64,000 bases of DNA from Oscillibacter sp. MSJ-31 (GTDB lineage Bacteria; Bacillota; Clostridia; Oscillospirales; Oscillospiraceae). Under the pieces are notes generated by a model. It ran no database searches. It had not been told where the DNA came from and saw nothing but the letters and a program-made list of their open reading frames with translations. The stretch is from the NCBI RefSeq assembly GCF_018918025.1, contig NZ_JAHLPT010000002.1:202358-266357 (forward strand). Reading direction: 5' to 3'. Made by a program: the position numbers and the translations under genes. This document shows, piece by piece, positions 48,517 through 57,702 of the stretch. Each line of letters starts with the position of its first letter. Positions within the stretch are counted from its first letter, which is position 1.

Positions 48517-48993
48517 TTATCGCTCGATCTTTTCCACACGGTAATGAATGATGCCGACGGGGGCCTCGACGCTGATCTCGTCGCCCTCCTTCGCGCCCAT
48601 GAGGGCCTTGCCGAAGGGGGATTCCTCGCTGATGGCGCGGTGCATGGGATCAGCCTCCTGGCTGCCCACGACCTTGTAGGGCGGCATCTCGCGGCCGGTC
48701 TTGAGGTCCACGACGGTGACGGTGCAGCCGATGCTCACGGCGTTGGACGCGCCCTCGCTCTCGTCGATGATGACGACATGAAGCAGAATGTCCTCCAGCT
48801 CCGCGATGCGGGAGTAGAGCTTGCCCTGCTCGTTCTTCGCCTCGTCGTACTCGCTGTTTTCACTCAGGTCGCCGAAGCCGCGGGCCTCTTTGATCAGCTC
48901 CGCCACTTCCTTTTCGCGCACGGTCTTGAGGTAGGTCAGCTCGTCCTGCAGCTCCTGCTGACGGGCAGCGCTCATTTTGTACTCTTTTTTCAT
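48517..48993 (-). CDS. greA: Transcription elongation factor GreA
   Basis: GreA rescues backtracked RNA polymerase. The 158-residue protein has the N-terminal coiled coil with the acidic tip GDLSENSEYDEAKNEQG and the C-terminal FKBP-like domain (ISEESPFGKALMGAKEGDE). It is followed by lysS after 31 bp. Confidence 0.96.
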   Translation of the reverse strand: MKKEYKMSAARQQELQDELTYLKTVREKEVAELIKEARGFGDLSENSEYDEAKNEQGKLYSRIAELEDILLHVVIIDESEGASNAVSIGCTVTVVDLKTGREMPPYKVVGSQEADPMHRAISEESPFGKALMGAKEGDEISVEAPVGIIHYRVEKIER

Positions 48994-49178
48994 GTCGTTT
49001 CCTTTCTATGCGCCGCCCTTCGGCGTCCTTCGGGACCGACGGCGGCGCATACCAACACATTATAAGTAAAAATATTATAGACGCTGCCCCGCCGCTTGTC
49101 AAGGCTCGGCTTTACAAATCCCGCGCCGCGGTATACTATAAAGGCAGAACAATAATGACAGCACAGCAGGAGGAAACC

Positions 49179-50978
49179 ATGATGACCACCGCAGAAAAGC
49201 TCACGGCGCTGCGCCGCGCGATGGCGCAGCGCGGACTTGCCGCCCACCTTGTCCTGACCGATGATTTTCACGCCTCGGAGTATGTCGGCGACTACTTCAA
49301 GGCGCGCGAATACCTCTCCGGCTTCACCGGCAGCGCGGGGACGCTGCTCATCCTGCCGAGCCGCGCTCTCCTCTGGACGGACGGGCGCTACTTTTTGCAG
49401 GCGGAGAGCCAGCTGGCCGGCAGCGGCATCGAGCTGATGCGCTCCGGCGAGCCGGACGTCCCGACGCTCGAGCGCTTCCTGCTCGCGGAGCTGGAGGACG
49501 GGAGCCTGCTCGGCTTCGATGCCCGCACGGTCAACACCGCGCTTGCGCGGCGGCTCGGGAATAAGCTGCGCACAAAGCATATCCGCTTTGCAGGGGACGA
49601 AGACCTTGTCGGCGCACTCTGGCCCGACCGACCGCCGCTCTCCGCCGCGCCGGTGTGGGAGCTGGGGATCGAATACGCGGGCGAAGCGCGCGCGGACAAG
49701 CTCGCGCGCGTGCGCGCGGCGATGGCGGACGAGGGCGCGGACGCCTTCGTTGTCACGGCGCTCGACGAGCTTGCGTGGCTGCTGGATCTGCGCGGGAACG
49801 ACGTGGCCTGCACGCCGGTGTTCCTCGGCTTTCTGCTGCTGACAAAGGAGGATGCCGTGTTCTGCGCCCGCGCGGGCGCGGTCGGCGAGGAAGTGAAAGC
49901 GTCGCTCGCCGCCGACGGCGTGCGCCTTGCGGACTATGAAAGCATCTACGGCCTTGTCCGTGCGCTGCCGCGCGGCACGCGCGTGCTGCTCGACGGCGCG
50001 ACGGCGAACTATCGCCTGACGCAGAGCGTGCCGGACGGCGCGGAGACGCTCGACCGACCCAGTCCCATTGTGCCCATGAAGGCGGTCAAGAATGCCGTGG
50101 AGCAGGAGAACCTCCGCCGCGCGCACCTTGCCGACGGCATCGCGCTCACGCGCTTTCTCCGCTGGCTCAAGTGTGACGCCGTGCGGGAGGGAGCCACCGA
50201 GCTTTCCGCCGCCGCGAAATTGGAGGAATACCGCCGCGAAAGCGCGGACTATCTTGAACCGAGCTTCGACCCCATTCTCGCCTATGGCCCCCACGGCGCC
50301 ATCGTCCACTACGAGGCGACGGAGGAGACCGATGTGCCCCTCGAAGCGCACGGCCTGCTCCTCGCCGACACCGGCGGTCATTACCGCACCGGCACGACCG
50401 ACGTGACGCGCACCGTCGCGCTCGGCCCGGTCGCTGGGGAGGAGAAGCGTGCCTGCACGCTCGTCCTGCGCGGACACCTCGCTCTCGCCGCCGCGCGCTT
50501 CCGCGCGGGCGTGACGGGGGAGAACCTTGACATTCTCGCCCGCGGCCCGCTCTGGGACGAGGGATTGGACTACAACCACGGCACCGGCCACGGCGTCGGC
50601 TATCTGCTCAGCGTCCACGAGGGACCGCAGCGCATCCATTGGAGCATCGCCTCCAACGCGCGGCACACCGCGCTGGAGCCGGGTATGATCTTCTCGGACG
50701 AGCCGGGGCTGTACCTTGCGGGAAAATTCGGCGTGCGGCTGGAAAATCTTCTGCTCGTGTGCGAGGCGGAGACCAACGCCTACGGGCGCTTCCTTTCGCT
50801 CGAGCCGCTGACGCTTGCGCCCTTCGACCGCGATACCATCGACCCGTCGCTCCTGAGCGACCGCGAGCTCGCGCAGCTCAACGCCTACCACGCGCGTGTT
50901 TACGAAGCGCTCGCGCCGCATCTCGACGCAGAGACCCGCGCGTGGCTGCTTGGCGTGACCGCGCCCCTCGGGAAGTGA
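49179..50978 (+). CDS. Xaa-Pro aminopeptidase (M24B, aminopeptidase P type)
   Basis: The enzyme removes N-terminal residues before proline. The 599-residue protein has two creatinase-like N-terminal domains and the C-terminal pita-bread domain with metal ligands in LLADTGGHYRTGTTDVTRT, NHGTGHGVGYLLSVHEGPQ and MIFSDEPGLY. The length fits the long three-domain form. CAGGAGG supports the start at 49179; an ATG at 49155 is less likely. Confidence 0.93.
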   Translation: MMTTAEKLTALRRAMAQRGLAAHLVLTDDFHASEYVGDYFKAREYLSGFTGSAGTLLILPSRALLWTDGRYFLQAESQLAGSGIELMRSGEPDVPTLERFLLAELEDGSLLGFDARTVNTALARRLGNKLRTKHIRFAGDEDLVGALWPDRPPLSAAPVWELGIEYAGEARADKLARVRAAMADEGADAFVVTALDELAWLLDLRGNDVACTPVFLGFLLLTKEDAVFCARAGAVGEEVKASLAADGVRLADYESIYGLVRALPRGTRVLLDGATANYRLTQSVPDGAETLDRPSPIVPMKAVKNAVEQENLRRAHLADGIALTRFLRWLKCDAVREGATELSAAAKLEEYRRESADYLEPSFDPILAYGPHGAIVHYEATEETDVPLEAHGLLLADTGGHYRTGTTDVTRTVALGPVAGEEKRACTLVLRGHLALAAARFRAGVTGENLDILARGPLWDEGLDYNHGTGHGVGYLLSVHEGPQRIHWSIASNARHTALEPGMIFSDEPGLYLAGKFGVRLENLLLVCEAETNAYGRFLSLEPLTLAPFDRDTIDPSLLSDRELAQLNAYHARVYEALAPHLDAETRAWLLGVTAPLGK

Positions 50979-51045
50979 GCTTGCAATCTGCGCCGTGTCT
51001 GCTATAATGGCACAGACTACCATTACCGAAAAGGAGAAAAACGGT

Positions 51046-51744
51046 ATGGACATTTTTGATATTTTAGGCCCCGTGATGGTCGGGCCGTCCAGCTCGCACA
51101 CGGCGGGCGCAGCCCGCGTCGGCGCGATGGCGCGCACCCTGCTCGGTGAGGAGGTCGCGGACGCGAAGCTCCACCTTTACGGCTCGTTTGCTGAAACGGG
51201 AAAGGGCCACGGCACCGACCGTGCGCTCGTCGCGGGACTGCTCGGCATGAAGCCGGACGATCTGCGCATCCCCAACGCCTTTGAGGAGGCGAAGAAGGCG
51301 GGGCTGCGCTATACCATCGACGAGATCGACCTGCGCGATGCGCACCCGAACACCGCTGTGCTGGAGCTGACGGGCAAAGGCGGCCGCGCGCTGACCGTGC
51401 AGGCAAGCTCGCTCGGCGGCGGACGCATCATGGTCAACAAACTCGACGGCATCGAGGTCAACTTCACCGGCGAGAGCAACACGCTCGTCGTGCGCAACCA
51501 GGACGAGTTCGGCTCCGTCGCCGCGGTGACGAGCATTTTGAACCAGCTGCGCGTGAACGTGGCGAATATGAGCGTCCACCGCCACAAGCGCGGCGGCGAC
51601 GCGCTCATGGTCATCGAGACCGACCAGCACATCAAGCCAAAGCAGGTGGAGTTCATCTCCGAGCTGCCCGGTATTCTGGGCGTGACATACTACGATAAGG
51701 AGGACGACGAGGATGGCTCTGGCTTCGATGAGCGAAATCTTTGA
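51046..51744 (+). CDS. sdaAB: L-serine dehydratase, beta subunit
   Basis: SdaAB and SdaAA form an iron-sulfur L-serine dehydratase that makes pyruvate and ammonia. The 232-residue protein has DILGPVMVGPSSSHTAGAAR at the start and a C-terminal ACT domain. AAAAGGAG lies upstream. Its end overlaps sdaAA by 32 bp. Confidence 0.95.
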   Translation: MDIFDILGPVMVGPSSSHTAGAARVGAMARTLLGEEVADAKLHLYGSFAETGKGHGTDRALVAGLLGMKPDDLRIPNAFEEAKKAGLRYTIDEIDLRDAHPNTAVLELTGKGGRALTVQASSLGGGRIMVNKLDGIEVNFTGESNTLVVRNQDEFGSVAAVTSILNQLRVNVANMSVHRHKRGGDALMVIETDQHIKPKQVEFISELPGILGVTYYDKEDDEDGSGFDERNL

Positions 51745-52597
51745 GCGCATGGCGCGGAACGGGCAGGAGTTCTGGGAGGTCGTCCTTGCCGACGACATGG
51801 ACGAGCGGCAGGTCAGCCGCGAGGCGAGCATGGCGAAGATGCTCACGACCTGGCAGGCCATGCAGGACGCGGCGGACAGCTACACGGGCCGCAAACGCTC
51901 GGTGAGCGGACTGGTCGGCGGCGACGGCATGAAGATGCGCCAGTACACCTTCCGTGGCTGCGCCATGACCGGTGGCTACGTCAGCGAGGTCATCGCCGAG
52001 GCGCTTTCCATGGCGGAGTCCAACGCCTGTATGCGCCGCATCGTCGCGGCTCCCACGGCGGGCGCCTGCGGCGTGCTGCCGGCGGTGCTGCTGCCGCTGT
52101 GCAAATATGAGGAGCTGACGCAGCACCAGCTGCTCGAGGCGCTCTACGTCGCCGCAGGCATCGGCTCGATCATCGCCTACAAGGCGAGCATCGCGGGCGC
52201 GTCCGGCGGCTGTCAGGCGGAGATCGGCACGGCGTCCGCCATGGCGGCGGGCGCGCTGGTTGCCCTGCGCGGCGGCGAGGGCGAGCAGATCGGTCACGCG
52301 GTGGCGATGGCGCTCAAGAATCTCATGGGTCTTGTCTGCGACCCCGTCGCGGGACTGGTCGAGGTGCCCTGCGTCAAGCGCAATGTCATCGGCGCGGTCA
52401 ACGCCGTGAGCGCGGCGGATATGGCGCTCGCGGGCATCGAGAGCCGCATCCCCGTCGATGAGGTCATCGACGCGATGGGCGAGGTCGGGCGGCGTATGCC
52501 GGTCGAGTTCCGCGAAACGGCGCTCGGCGGCCTTGCCGCCACGCCGACCGGCGAGCGGCTCAAGCGCGAGCTGACGGCCAAACGCGAAAAGCAATGA
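51713..52597 (+). CDS. sdaAA: L-serine dehydratase, alpha subunit
   Basis: The 294-residue protein has the family cysteines for the 4Fe-4S cluster in APTAGACGVLP and GLVCDPVAGLVEVPCVKRN, and the GASGGCQAEIGTASAMAAGA segment. The ATG is preceded by AAGGAGG within the sdaAB frame, so the subunits are coupled. Confidence 0.96.
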   Translation: MALASMSEIFERMARNGQEFWEVVLADDMDERQVSREASMAKMLTTWQAMQDAADSYTGRKRSVSGLVGGDGMKMRQYTFRGCAMTGGYVSEVIAEALSMAESNACMRRIVAAPTAGACGVLPAVLLPLCKYEELTQHQLLEALYVAAGIGSIIAYKASIAGASGGCQAEIGTASAMAAGALVALRGGEGEQIGHAVAMALKNLMGLVCDPVAGLVEVPCVKRNVIGAVNAVSAADMALAGIESRIPVDEVIDAMGEVGRRMPVEFRETALGGLAATPTGERLKRELTAKREKQ

Positions 52598-52620
52598 ACC
52601 GCAAAAAGGAGAACGCTGCC

Positions 52621-52695
52621 ATGCAATATCTGCTCGTCGGCTTTACGGTCTGGGTCATCACATTTTTTGTCATTCGCCATACGCGCAGGAAATAA
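52621..52695 (+). CDS. 24-residue membrane peptide
   Basis: The frame encodes one hydrophobic helix (LLVGFTVWVITFFVI) ending RHTRRK, with AAAAAGGAG upstream. It lies between sdaAA and sigK. It may be a real small membrane protein; no function is known to me. Confidence 0.5.
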   Translation: MQYLLVGFTVWVITFFVIRHTRRK

Positions 52696-52777
52696 TCGGA
52701 AAAGAGAGCAACGGACGGCGGCGCAAAGCATACGCATAGGGACTTCCTGCCCCGACATAGGGTGAGGGGAGGAGTTG

Positions 52778-53023
52778 ATGTATATGCTTTCCGCCGCCGT
52801 TTGGCTTTTGTGCAACAGCCTGTTTTTCTCCCTGCGCCTTGCCGGCAATCCCGGCTCATTCCCGCGCCCGCTCTCCGCCGCCGAGGAAAAGGAGTATCTC
52901 GAACGCTTCGCTGCGGGCGACCTTGAGACGCGCAACGTGCTCATCGAGCACAACCTGCGTCTTGTGGCGCACATCGTGAAGAAGATGTGTTCCAAAATGC
53001 AAATCTCTCTCGCGAAAAAGTGA
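52778..53023 (+). CDS. sigK: 5' part of sigK (pro-sigma-K), interrupted by a skin-like element
   Basis: Sigma-K drives late mother-cell gene expression in sporulation. Residues 1-69 match pro-sigma-K: a hydrophobic pro-sequence (AAVWLLCNSLFFSL), PRPLSAAEEKEYLERFAAGD and the region 2.1 motif LIEHNLRLVAHIVKK. The next residues (MCSKMQISLAKK) are foreign and the frame stops at 53023. GGGGAGGAG supports the ATG. The remaining region 2, 3 and 4 coding sequence is absent from the window, so it lies at least 10 kb away or is lost. By analogy with Bacillus and Clostridioides skin elements, excision in the mother cell may restore it. Confidence 0.88.
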   Translation: MYMLSAAVWLLCNSLFFSLRLAGNPGSFPRPLSAAEEKEYLERFAAGDLETRNVLIEHNLRLVAHIVKKMCSKMQISLAKK

Positions 53024-54605
53024 CTGAAGCGGTCTGCCCCAGCCTTAAATAGAGTTCCAGATCAATTCGCTGTTTCGTGCTGCCCTCGCAGACCACCACA
53101 TGGTCGAGGATCGCCGCAACAACCTCCGTCGAGATGGTATCCTGAAAGGAAAGCTCCTGCCAAAGCGCTTTTTCGATTGCGGACAAGTCAACACTCGCAG
53201 CTGAGCCATTTTCCTCCAGCTTTTGTAAAGAAATCATCTGCTCCTGCATATCCGCAATCTGCTCGTTGAAGCGGTTGTTGCGCTTTTTGAATTCCTGAAT
53301 TGTGATTGCGTTGGCGATACTAAGCTCCAGCAGTTTATCCTTTTTTTCCTCCAGTTGGCTGATCTGTGTGTTTAACTGGGTGAGTTGTCCGGAGTAATCA
53401 CGCTTCTGCTGAGCGCTGGAAACGCTGTCCATCACAAGTCGGACAATCTGCTTTTGATTTTTCACCAGCTTTTGGAATTGGTCTGCCAAAATTGCGTCCA
53501 GCTCCTTTGTCCGGAGGGTCGGCAAATCGCATCCAGCTTTTCCATGCTCACGGTACATCCTGCACTGCCAGTATTCTGTGTGCCCCTCCATGGTTTTGAA
53601 GCTCTGCCGATGAAAGGCGGTTCCATGCTTTCCGCAAATGATTTTCCCGCTGTATGGATACCTACTCTGATAGCCTACGCCATAGGCTTTCGTTCTGGCG
53701 CTGCGTTTCTTAAATATCTCATTTGCCTGATTCCAGAGTTCTTCTGAGACAATCGCCGGGATATTGGGATCTGGGTATGTTACCCACTCACTTTCATCAA
53801 GAAATGCCGTTTTTTTCTTCCGATAATCCAAGGATTGTGTCTTATTACCACAGTACCACCCCTTGTACTTTGGGTTTTGCAGAATATGGCCGATGGTGAC
53901 GGAATTGAATTTGTTTCCCAAAAGGCTTGTGTATCCACGGCGAGTCAACTCCTGTGACAGCTTGCGCAGGCCATAGTTTCCGGTGGCATAAAGCTGAAAA
54001 ATCAGCTTGACCGCTTCCGCCTGCTCCGGGATGATTGTCAGCTTGCAATCTTTCTTATCGTAACCCCATAAGCGATTATTTCCCAAAACATGGCCGTTCT
54101 TGATAGACTGCCGAAAGCCAAATTTTAACCGCTCGGATAGTTTTCGAACTTCGTCCTGTGCCACACCAGCCATGACGATCAGCCGAAACTCACTATCGCT
54201 GTCCAGTGTGTTGATATTATCATTTTGGAACAGTACACCCACATTGTTGTCCAGCAGCTCTTGTGTATATTGGATACTGTCCAGTGTGTTGCGGGAAAAA
54301 CGGGATATTTCTTTTGTGATAATGAAGTCAAACATCCCTCGTTTGGCATCCTCGATCATGCGCAGAAAACTGTCACGCTTATAAGTGCTCGTTCCAGAAA
54401 TACCTTCATCAATGTAGCCAGGAACATACGTCCAATTCGGGTTCTTTTGAATGAACTCTGTGTAGTATTGAATCTGGTTTTCCAAACTACCCTGCTGCTC
54501 CACCTTTTCCGTAGAAACACGCGCATAGAACGTAACCCGGAGCGGCAGATCGTAAATGGTTTTTCCCTGCCGAATCTGCTCTCGAAGCCATCTAATTGTT
54601 ACCAT
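52941..54605 (-). CDS. Large serine recombinase of the sigK intervening element
   Basis: The 554-residue protein has the serine recombinase catalytic domain (FYARVSTEKVEQQGSLENQI with the nucleophile serine, DEGISGTSTYKRDSFLRMI, EISRFSRNTLDSI), a Recombinase domain, a zinc ribbon (ICGKHGTAF, then YWQCRMYREHGKAGCDLP) and a coiled coil. It resembles SpoIVCA. Its last residues (about 15) are encoded antisense to sigK, so excision would change its C-terminus. Start ATG has GAGGAGG upstream. Confidence 0.93.
   Translation of the reverse strand: MVTIRWLREQIRQGKTIYDLPLRVTFYARVSTEKVEQQGSLENQIQYYTEFIQKNPNWTYVPGYIDEGISGTSTYKRDSFLRMIEDAKRGMFDFIITKEISRFSRNTLDSIQYTQELLDNNVGVLFQNDNINTLDSDSEFRLIVMAGVAQDEVRKLSERLKFGFRQSIKNGHVLGNNRLWGYDKKDCKLTIIPEQAEAVKLIFQLYATGNYGLRKLSQELTRRGYTSLLGNKFNSVTIGHILQNPKYKGWYCGNKTQSLDYRKKKTAFLDESEWVTYPDPNIPAIVSEELWNQANEIFKKRSARTKAYGVGYQSRYPYSGKIICGKHGTAFHRQSFKTMEGHTEYWQCRMYREHGKAGCDLPTLRTKELDAILADQFQKLVKNQKQIVRLVMDSVSSAQQKRDYSGQLTQLNTQISQLEEKKDKLLELSIANAITIQEFKKRNNRFNEQIADMQEQMISLQKLEENGSAASVDLSAIEKALWQELSFQDTISTEVVAAILDHVVVCEGSTKQRIDLELYLRLGQTASVTFSRERFAFWNTSSSRCAPQDAGCAR
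52980..52990. other. Insertion junction in sigK
   Basis: Sigma-K homology ends at codon 69 (AAG, 52982-52984) and unrelated sequence begins. The crossover should be within a few bases of here. The core cannot be fixed without the other junction. Confidence 0.7.
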
Positions 54606-54777
54606 CCGTACTGACCTCCTCAGTTATTTTGTTGACGGTTTCAGTATCAGATGTAAATTGCCGTTTGTCAAAAAAACGGGAGCTGCTGGCAGAAACATAC
54701 GTTTCTTCCGAAATCAACTCCCGCTTCCATAGTTGTTTTAATAACGCCAAAGCAATCTCGCGATCAACCTCCGTCAC
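54592..54777 (-). CDS. Small protein upstream of the serine recombinase
   Basis: The 61-residue protein (MTEVDREIALALLKQLWKRE start, then LISEETYVSAS) resembles short SHOCT-like proteins that precede serine recombinase genes in Clostridia elements. Its end overlaps the recombinase start by 14 bp, so both are translated together. It may regulate the recombinase. Confidence 0.65.
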   Translation of the reverse strand: MTEVDREIALALLKQLWKRELISEETYVSASSSRFFDKRQFTSDTETVNKITEEVSTDGNN

Positions 54778-54913
54778 TGTCTTAGCCCCCCTTCCTTATA
54801 TGCTATGGGATATGAGCCGAAAAAATGATGGACGGTCATCGCAGATATTCTTCCTTGTGTTTCATTTTCAACAGAAATTCTCCAATCTACACGGCAATAT
54901 ATACTATGAAACA

Positions 54914-54953
54914 AGGCGGTGATGAGCATGATTTCCGACGCTCATCGCCGCCT
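54914..54953. terminator. GC-rich inverted repeat
   Basis: GGCGGTGATGAGC and GCTCATCGCCGCC pair with one bulge around a 12-nt loop. Region 54780-55240 has no supported gene; it holds this and the next hairpin. Confidence 0.5.
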
Positions 54954-55084
54954 TACTTCTCGTTGATCCTGTTGGGTGGTGAGTAGGGACCACATTTCAT
55001 CAGCAGGCGTCCAAGCCCGCGTCCGGTTCCTGAATGCCCAGGCGGGACGGTTTTCCTGCCGCCGATTTTTCTCCAAACTGGGAA

Positions 55085-55115
55085 AAGGCGCGGCGGCCAT
55101 GCCGCCGCGCCTTTC
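55085..55115. terminator. GC-rich hairpin
   Basis: AAAGGCGCGGCGGC with GCCGCCGCGCCTTT, loop CAT. It is terminator-like in both directions and lies at the right end of the AT-richer recombinase block. Confidence 0.65.
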
Positions 55116-55242
55116 GGTGCTTTGCTTGTGCGTTATGCCCGGAGGATCACTTCACACTGCCTTACGAGCATTTTTGTTTCAGCGTCTCTCGATAGAATAG
55201 ATGTGGGGCAAACTGCGAGTGTTCAGAAAAATGAAAGGGGAC

Positions 55243-56355
55243 TCAGCCATAGCTCCGTGTCAGATCAATGGAGTCCATATCGTCCGGCAGGAAGGGCACC
55301 CCTTCGCCGCTGCGCGAACGCTGGAAATGCATCTCCTCGCCGGAGGGGGAGATGAGGATCGGGAAACTGCCGCTGAGGGAGCTGCCGACGCCGGCGGAGA
55401 GATCCAGCCGCAGGCAGTCATCCTCCATGCGCCACACGCCGGAAAAGACCCGTGTCAGCTCTGTATTGTCTTCAAAGCGGTGGTAGAGCTCGGCGATCCC
55501 GGCATAGTCAGGGTCGCAATCGCCGTAGTGCAGGCTCATCAGCCAGTCATCACAGACCCAGGTGGTGTCTGCCAGGCCCATATCCGTAGGCGGCAGCCAC
55601 CAGTCGTCGCCCGCCGGCTCCCAATCCTCGGGATAGTCAAGGCCTGTGATAGCACCAAAGATTCCAAAATCCATCAGCATGGGGGCGTAGTTCACACCGG
55701 TGGGCACGACGGGGCAGCCGGACTCATCGGTCAGCGGATACCATTTCACCTCCAGGCCGTTGTTGGTCACAAGGTTGACCTCCGTGTCCGGCTCATCTGG
55801 CCACTCCTCATAATTCACGAATACCAGCACAGGCTGCGCGTATTCTTCCCGATAGAGGACCTCGTCCGCCACCGGCCACACTCCGTTGCCCTGCGACTCC
55901 CAGGTCACATGATTTACAGCGAGACTGGTGCTCTCGTCCCGGGGGACGATGCAGTAGAGCTTGCCGCTCTCTCCGCCGAGTACGCGCTCCGCCGGGATCT
56001 CCAGCAGAAACGGCAGCTCGGAAACAAGATCACCGCTGTTTTCGAGCAGCCAGTCCGTCATCGACGATCTGTCGTTTGGCTCGCGCTGACCGAGGTAGGC
56101 CACCGCGCCGGCCAGCTGGTCATCCTCTACCATACACGCCCGCAGCAGGACAAGTCCCGCCTCCGCTTTCTCTGGATCGTCTGGATCGTCCTTTGGTTCA
56201 GACACATTGCCCTTGCCGCCGGAAAGCGCCCCTGTCATGTCGCTGCCGCCTTCTGTCTCGGGCCGCTCGGTCTCTCCGCCGCAGGCAGTCAGGCTCAGCG
56301 CAAATACCAGGCAGAGAAGCGCCGGAAGGAACCTGCGCAGGAACAAATGCTTCAT
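55243..56355 (-). CDS. Lipoprotein of unknown function
   Basis: The 370-residue protein has a lipoprotein signal (LTACGG, cysteine near residue 25), an acidic low-complexity linker and a beta-rich acidic C-terminal region with many Trp. The end (LSGSFPILISPSGEEMHFQR) looks like a lipocalin-like strand pattern. It is the last gene of the minus-strand cluster. I do not recognise a family. Confidence 0.7.
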   Translation of the reverse strand: MKHLFLRRFLPALLCLVFALSLTACGGETERPETEGGSDMTGALSGGKGNVSEPKDDPDDPEKAEAGLVLLRACMVEDDQLAGAVAYLGQREPNDRSSMTDWLLENSGDLVSELPFLLEIPAERVLGGESGKLYCIVPRDESTSLAVNHVTWESQGNGVWPVADEVLYREEYAQPVLVFVNYEEWPDEPDTEVNLVTNNGLEVKWYPLTDESGCPVVPTGVNYAPMLMDFGIFGAITGLDYPEDWEPAGDDWWLPPTDMGLADTTWVCDDWLMSLHYGDCDPDYAGIAELYHRFEDNTELTRVFSGVWRMEDDCLRLDLSAGVGSSLSGSFPILISPSGEEMHFQRSRSGEGVPFLPDDMDSIDLTRSYG

Positions 56356-56369
56356 CGTCCGCCTCCTTC

Positions 56370-57686
56370 TTAAAACGATCCGCTGCGGCCACTGCCGCCT
56401 CCACCGCTGCAGCTGCTGGTACTACCGCCGCTGTCAGAGTCATCGCGTATCTTGCGCCGTGTTTCGGTGGTGTGGGTGTAGCGGTCGTACTGCTTTGTCA
56501 GCGTCAGGCCGCCCGCGGCGACATACTCGTTGGCCTCTACCTTCTTATGGACGGTCTGCATCTTCCACTTGAGCATGATGCAGATAAAGCCGGAGATCGC
56601 GCAGGAGGCCGCCACAACAATGAGGTACATCGGAAGGGGATTCTTCCGCACGGGATCTCCCTCTTCCGCGAGAGTCAGATACTCATCGCAGGTATCCAGA
56701 TAATGGGAAGCACCGCCGTACCAGTCGTTGTCTCCGAAATAGCCGAGGAAGGCATCCTCCAGCTGCTCCTGACCGTACTTATTGAACGCATACTCCGCGT
56801 TTTTGCCGTAGACGAACATGGCGTAGTCGCGCTCGTCCATGCTCAGCAGGATGATAATGCCGTCCCGGTTCTCGCCCATGCCCAGCTCATTGGCGTGATA
56901 GAGCTGGTAGGTGGTCTTGTAAACATCGTTCCCGCCGCCGTACTCTGTGAAGTCATCCACAAAAGCAACATAGACACCGCAGCCGTGGCGCTGGGAAATG
57001 TCCGAAGCCCGTGCTTCCAGTTCCGCCCACTCCTCGAAGGAAAGCTGGTCGCTGAGATCGAAGATATAGTTCATATCGGCGCCGGTCTGCTCCGGCGTCT
57101 GCGCCTCGGCATCACCGCCGGTGACGTCCGGCGAGGCGTCTGCCTGGAGGTAGTTCTCCACGCTCTCCGCCATCGCGTCCACCGCCTGTGAGAGCGCAGT
57201 GGCGCTCATGGTCATGTCCTCGCCATTCCATGCGCGCTGGACCATGTAGGGCGACACCGCGTCGCGCACAACGTCGGACAGTTCCTGTGCGCTGCCTCGC
57301 GCCGCATCAAGAAGGGTGTACACGCACCAATCCGTCTCCGAGAGCGTGTAAGCGCCGTCCTCCGTGCCGCGCAGCAGCAGCGTCAGCGAAACGCCGTCCC
57401 TTTTCTCGCCGCAGCCGTAGCCGGAATTCTCATAGACATATACCGCGATATCCGAGACACTGCTGTCCTCCACGCCCTCGTCGGTGAAGGCATCCACCCG
57501 CAGGTCAATGCCGAGCGCTTCCGTAAGCTGCGGGAGCGTCTGCTCCCCCTGATAGGTCAGTTCCACGGAGCCGAGCTCCTCGGTCTCATCGTAGATCGCA
57601 CCGTACTCCACCGCCGCCATGGCGGGGACGCACAAAGCCAGCGCCAGCAAAAGCGTGGTCAGCAAAGCTGTCATTCTTTTTTTCAT
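56370..57686 (-). CDS. TPM-domain membrane protein, YdjH-like
   Basis: The 438-residue protein has a signal peptide, two TPM-type domains in tandem (the first diverged, residues about 30-160; the second with GCGVYVAFVDDF and NELGMGENRDGIIILLSMDE, about 225-345), one transmembrane helix (YLIVVAASCAISGFICIML) and a cytoplasmic tail ending in Gly/Ser repeats, as usual in this family. It directly follows a YdjG-like zinc-ribbon gene, as in Bacillus ydjGH. Confidence 0.82.
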   Translation of the reverse strand: MKKRMTALLTTLLLALALCVPAMAAVEYGAIYDETEELGSVELTYQGEQTLPQLTEALGIDLRVDAFTDEGVEDSSVSDIAVYVYENSGYGCGEKRDGVSLTLLLRGTEDGAYTLSETDWCVYTLLDAARGSAQELSDVVRDAVSPYMVQRAWNGEDMTMSATALSQAVDAMAESVENYLQADASPDVTGGDAEAQTPEQTGADMNYIFDLSDQLSFEEWAELEARASDISQRHGCGVYVAFVDDFTEYGGGNDVYKTTYQLYHANELGMGENRDGIIILLSMDERDYAMFVYGKNAEYAFNKYGQEQLEDAFLGYFGDNDWYGGASHYLDTCDEYLTLAEEGDPVRKNPLPMYLIVVAASCAISGFICIMLKWKMQTVHKKVEANEYVAAGGLTLTKQYDRYTHTTETRRKIRDDSDSGGSTSSCSGGGGSGRSGSF

Positions 57687-57702
57687 GTCCGTCCCCCCCT
57701 TG

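Noticed and set aside
48990..51137. Long minus-strand frame across the aminopeptidase gene
   Set aside because: Arg/Ala-rich antisense translation with no recognisable domain.
55122..55240. A possible remnant of a second serine recombinase C-terminus (a GQTASV match to the end of the intact recombinase)
   Set aside because: Only six residues agree and the flanks are unrelated, so chance is likely.
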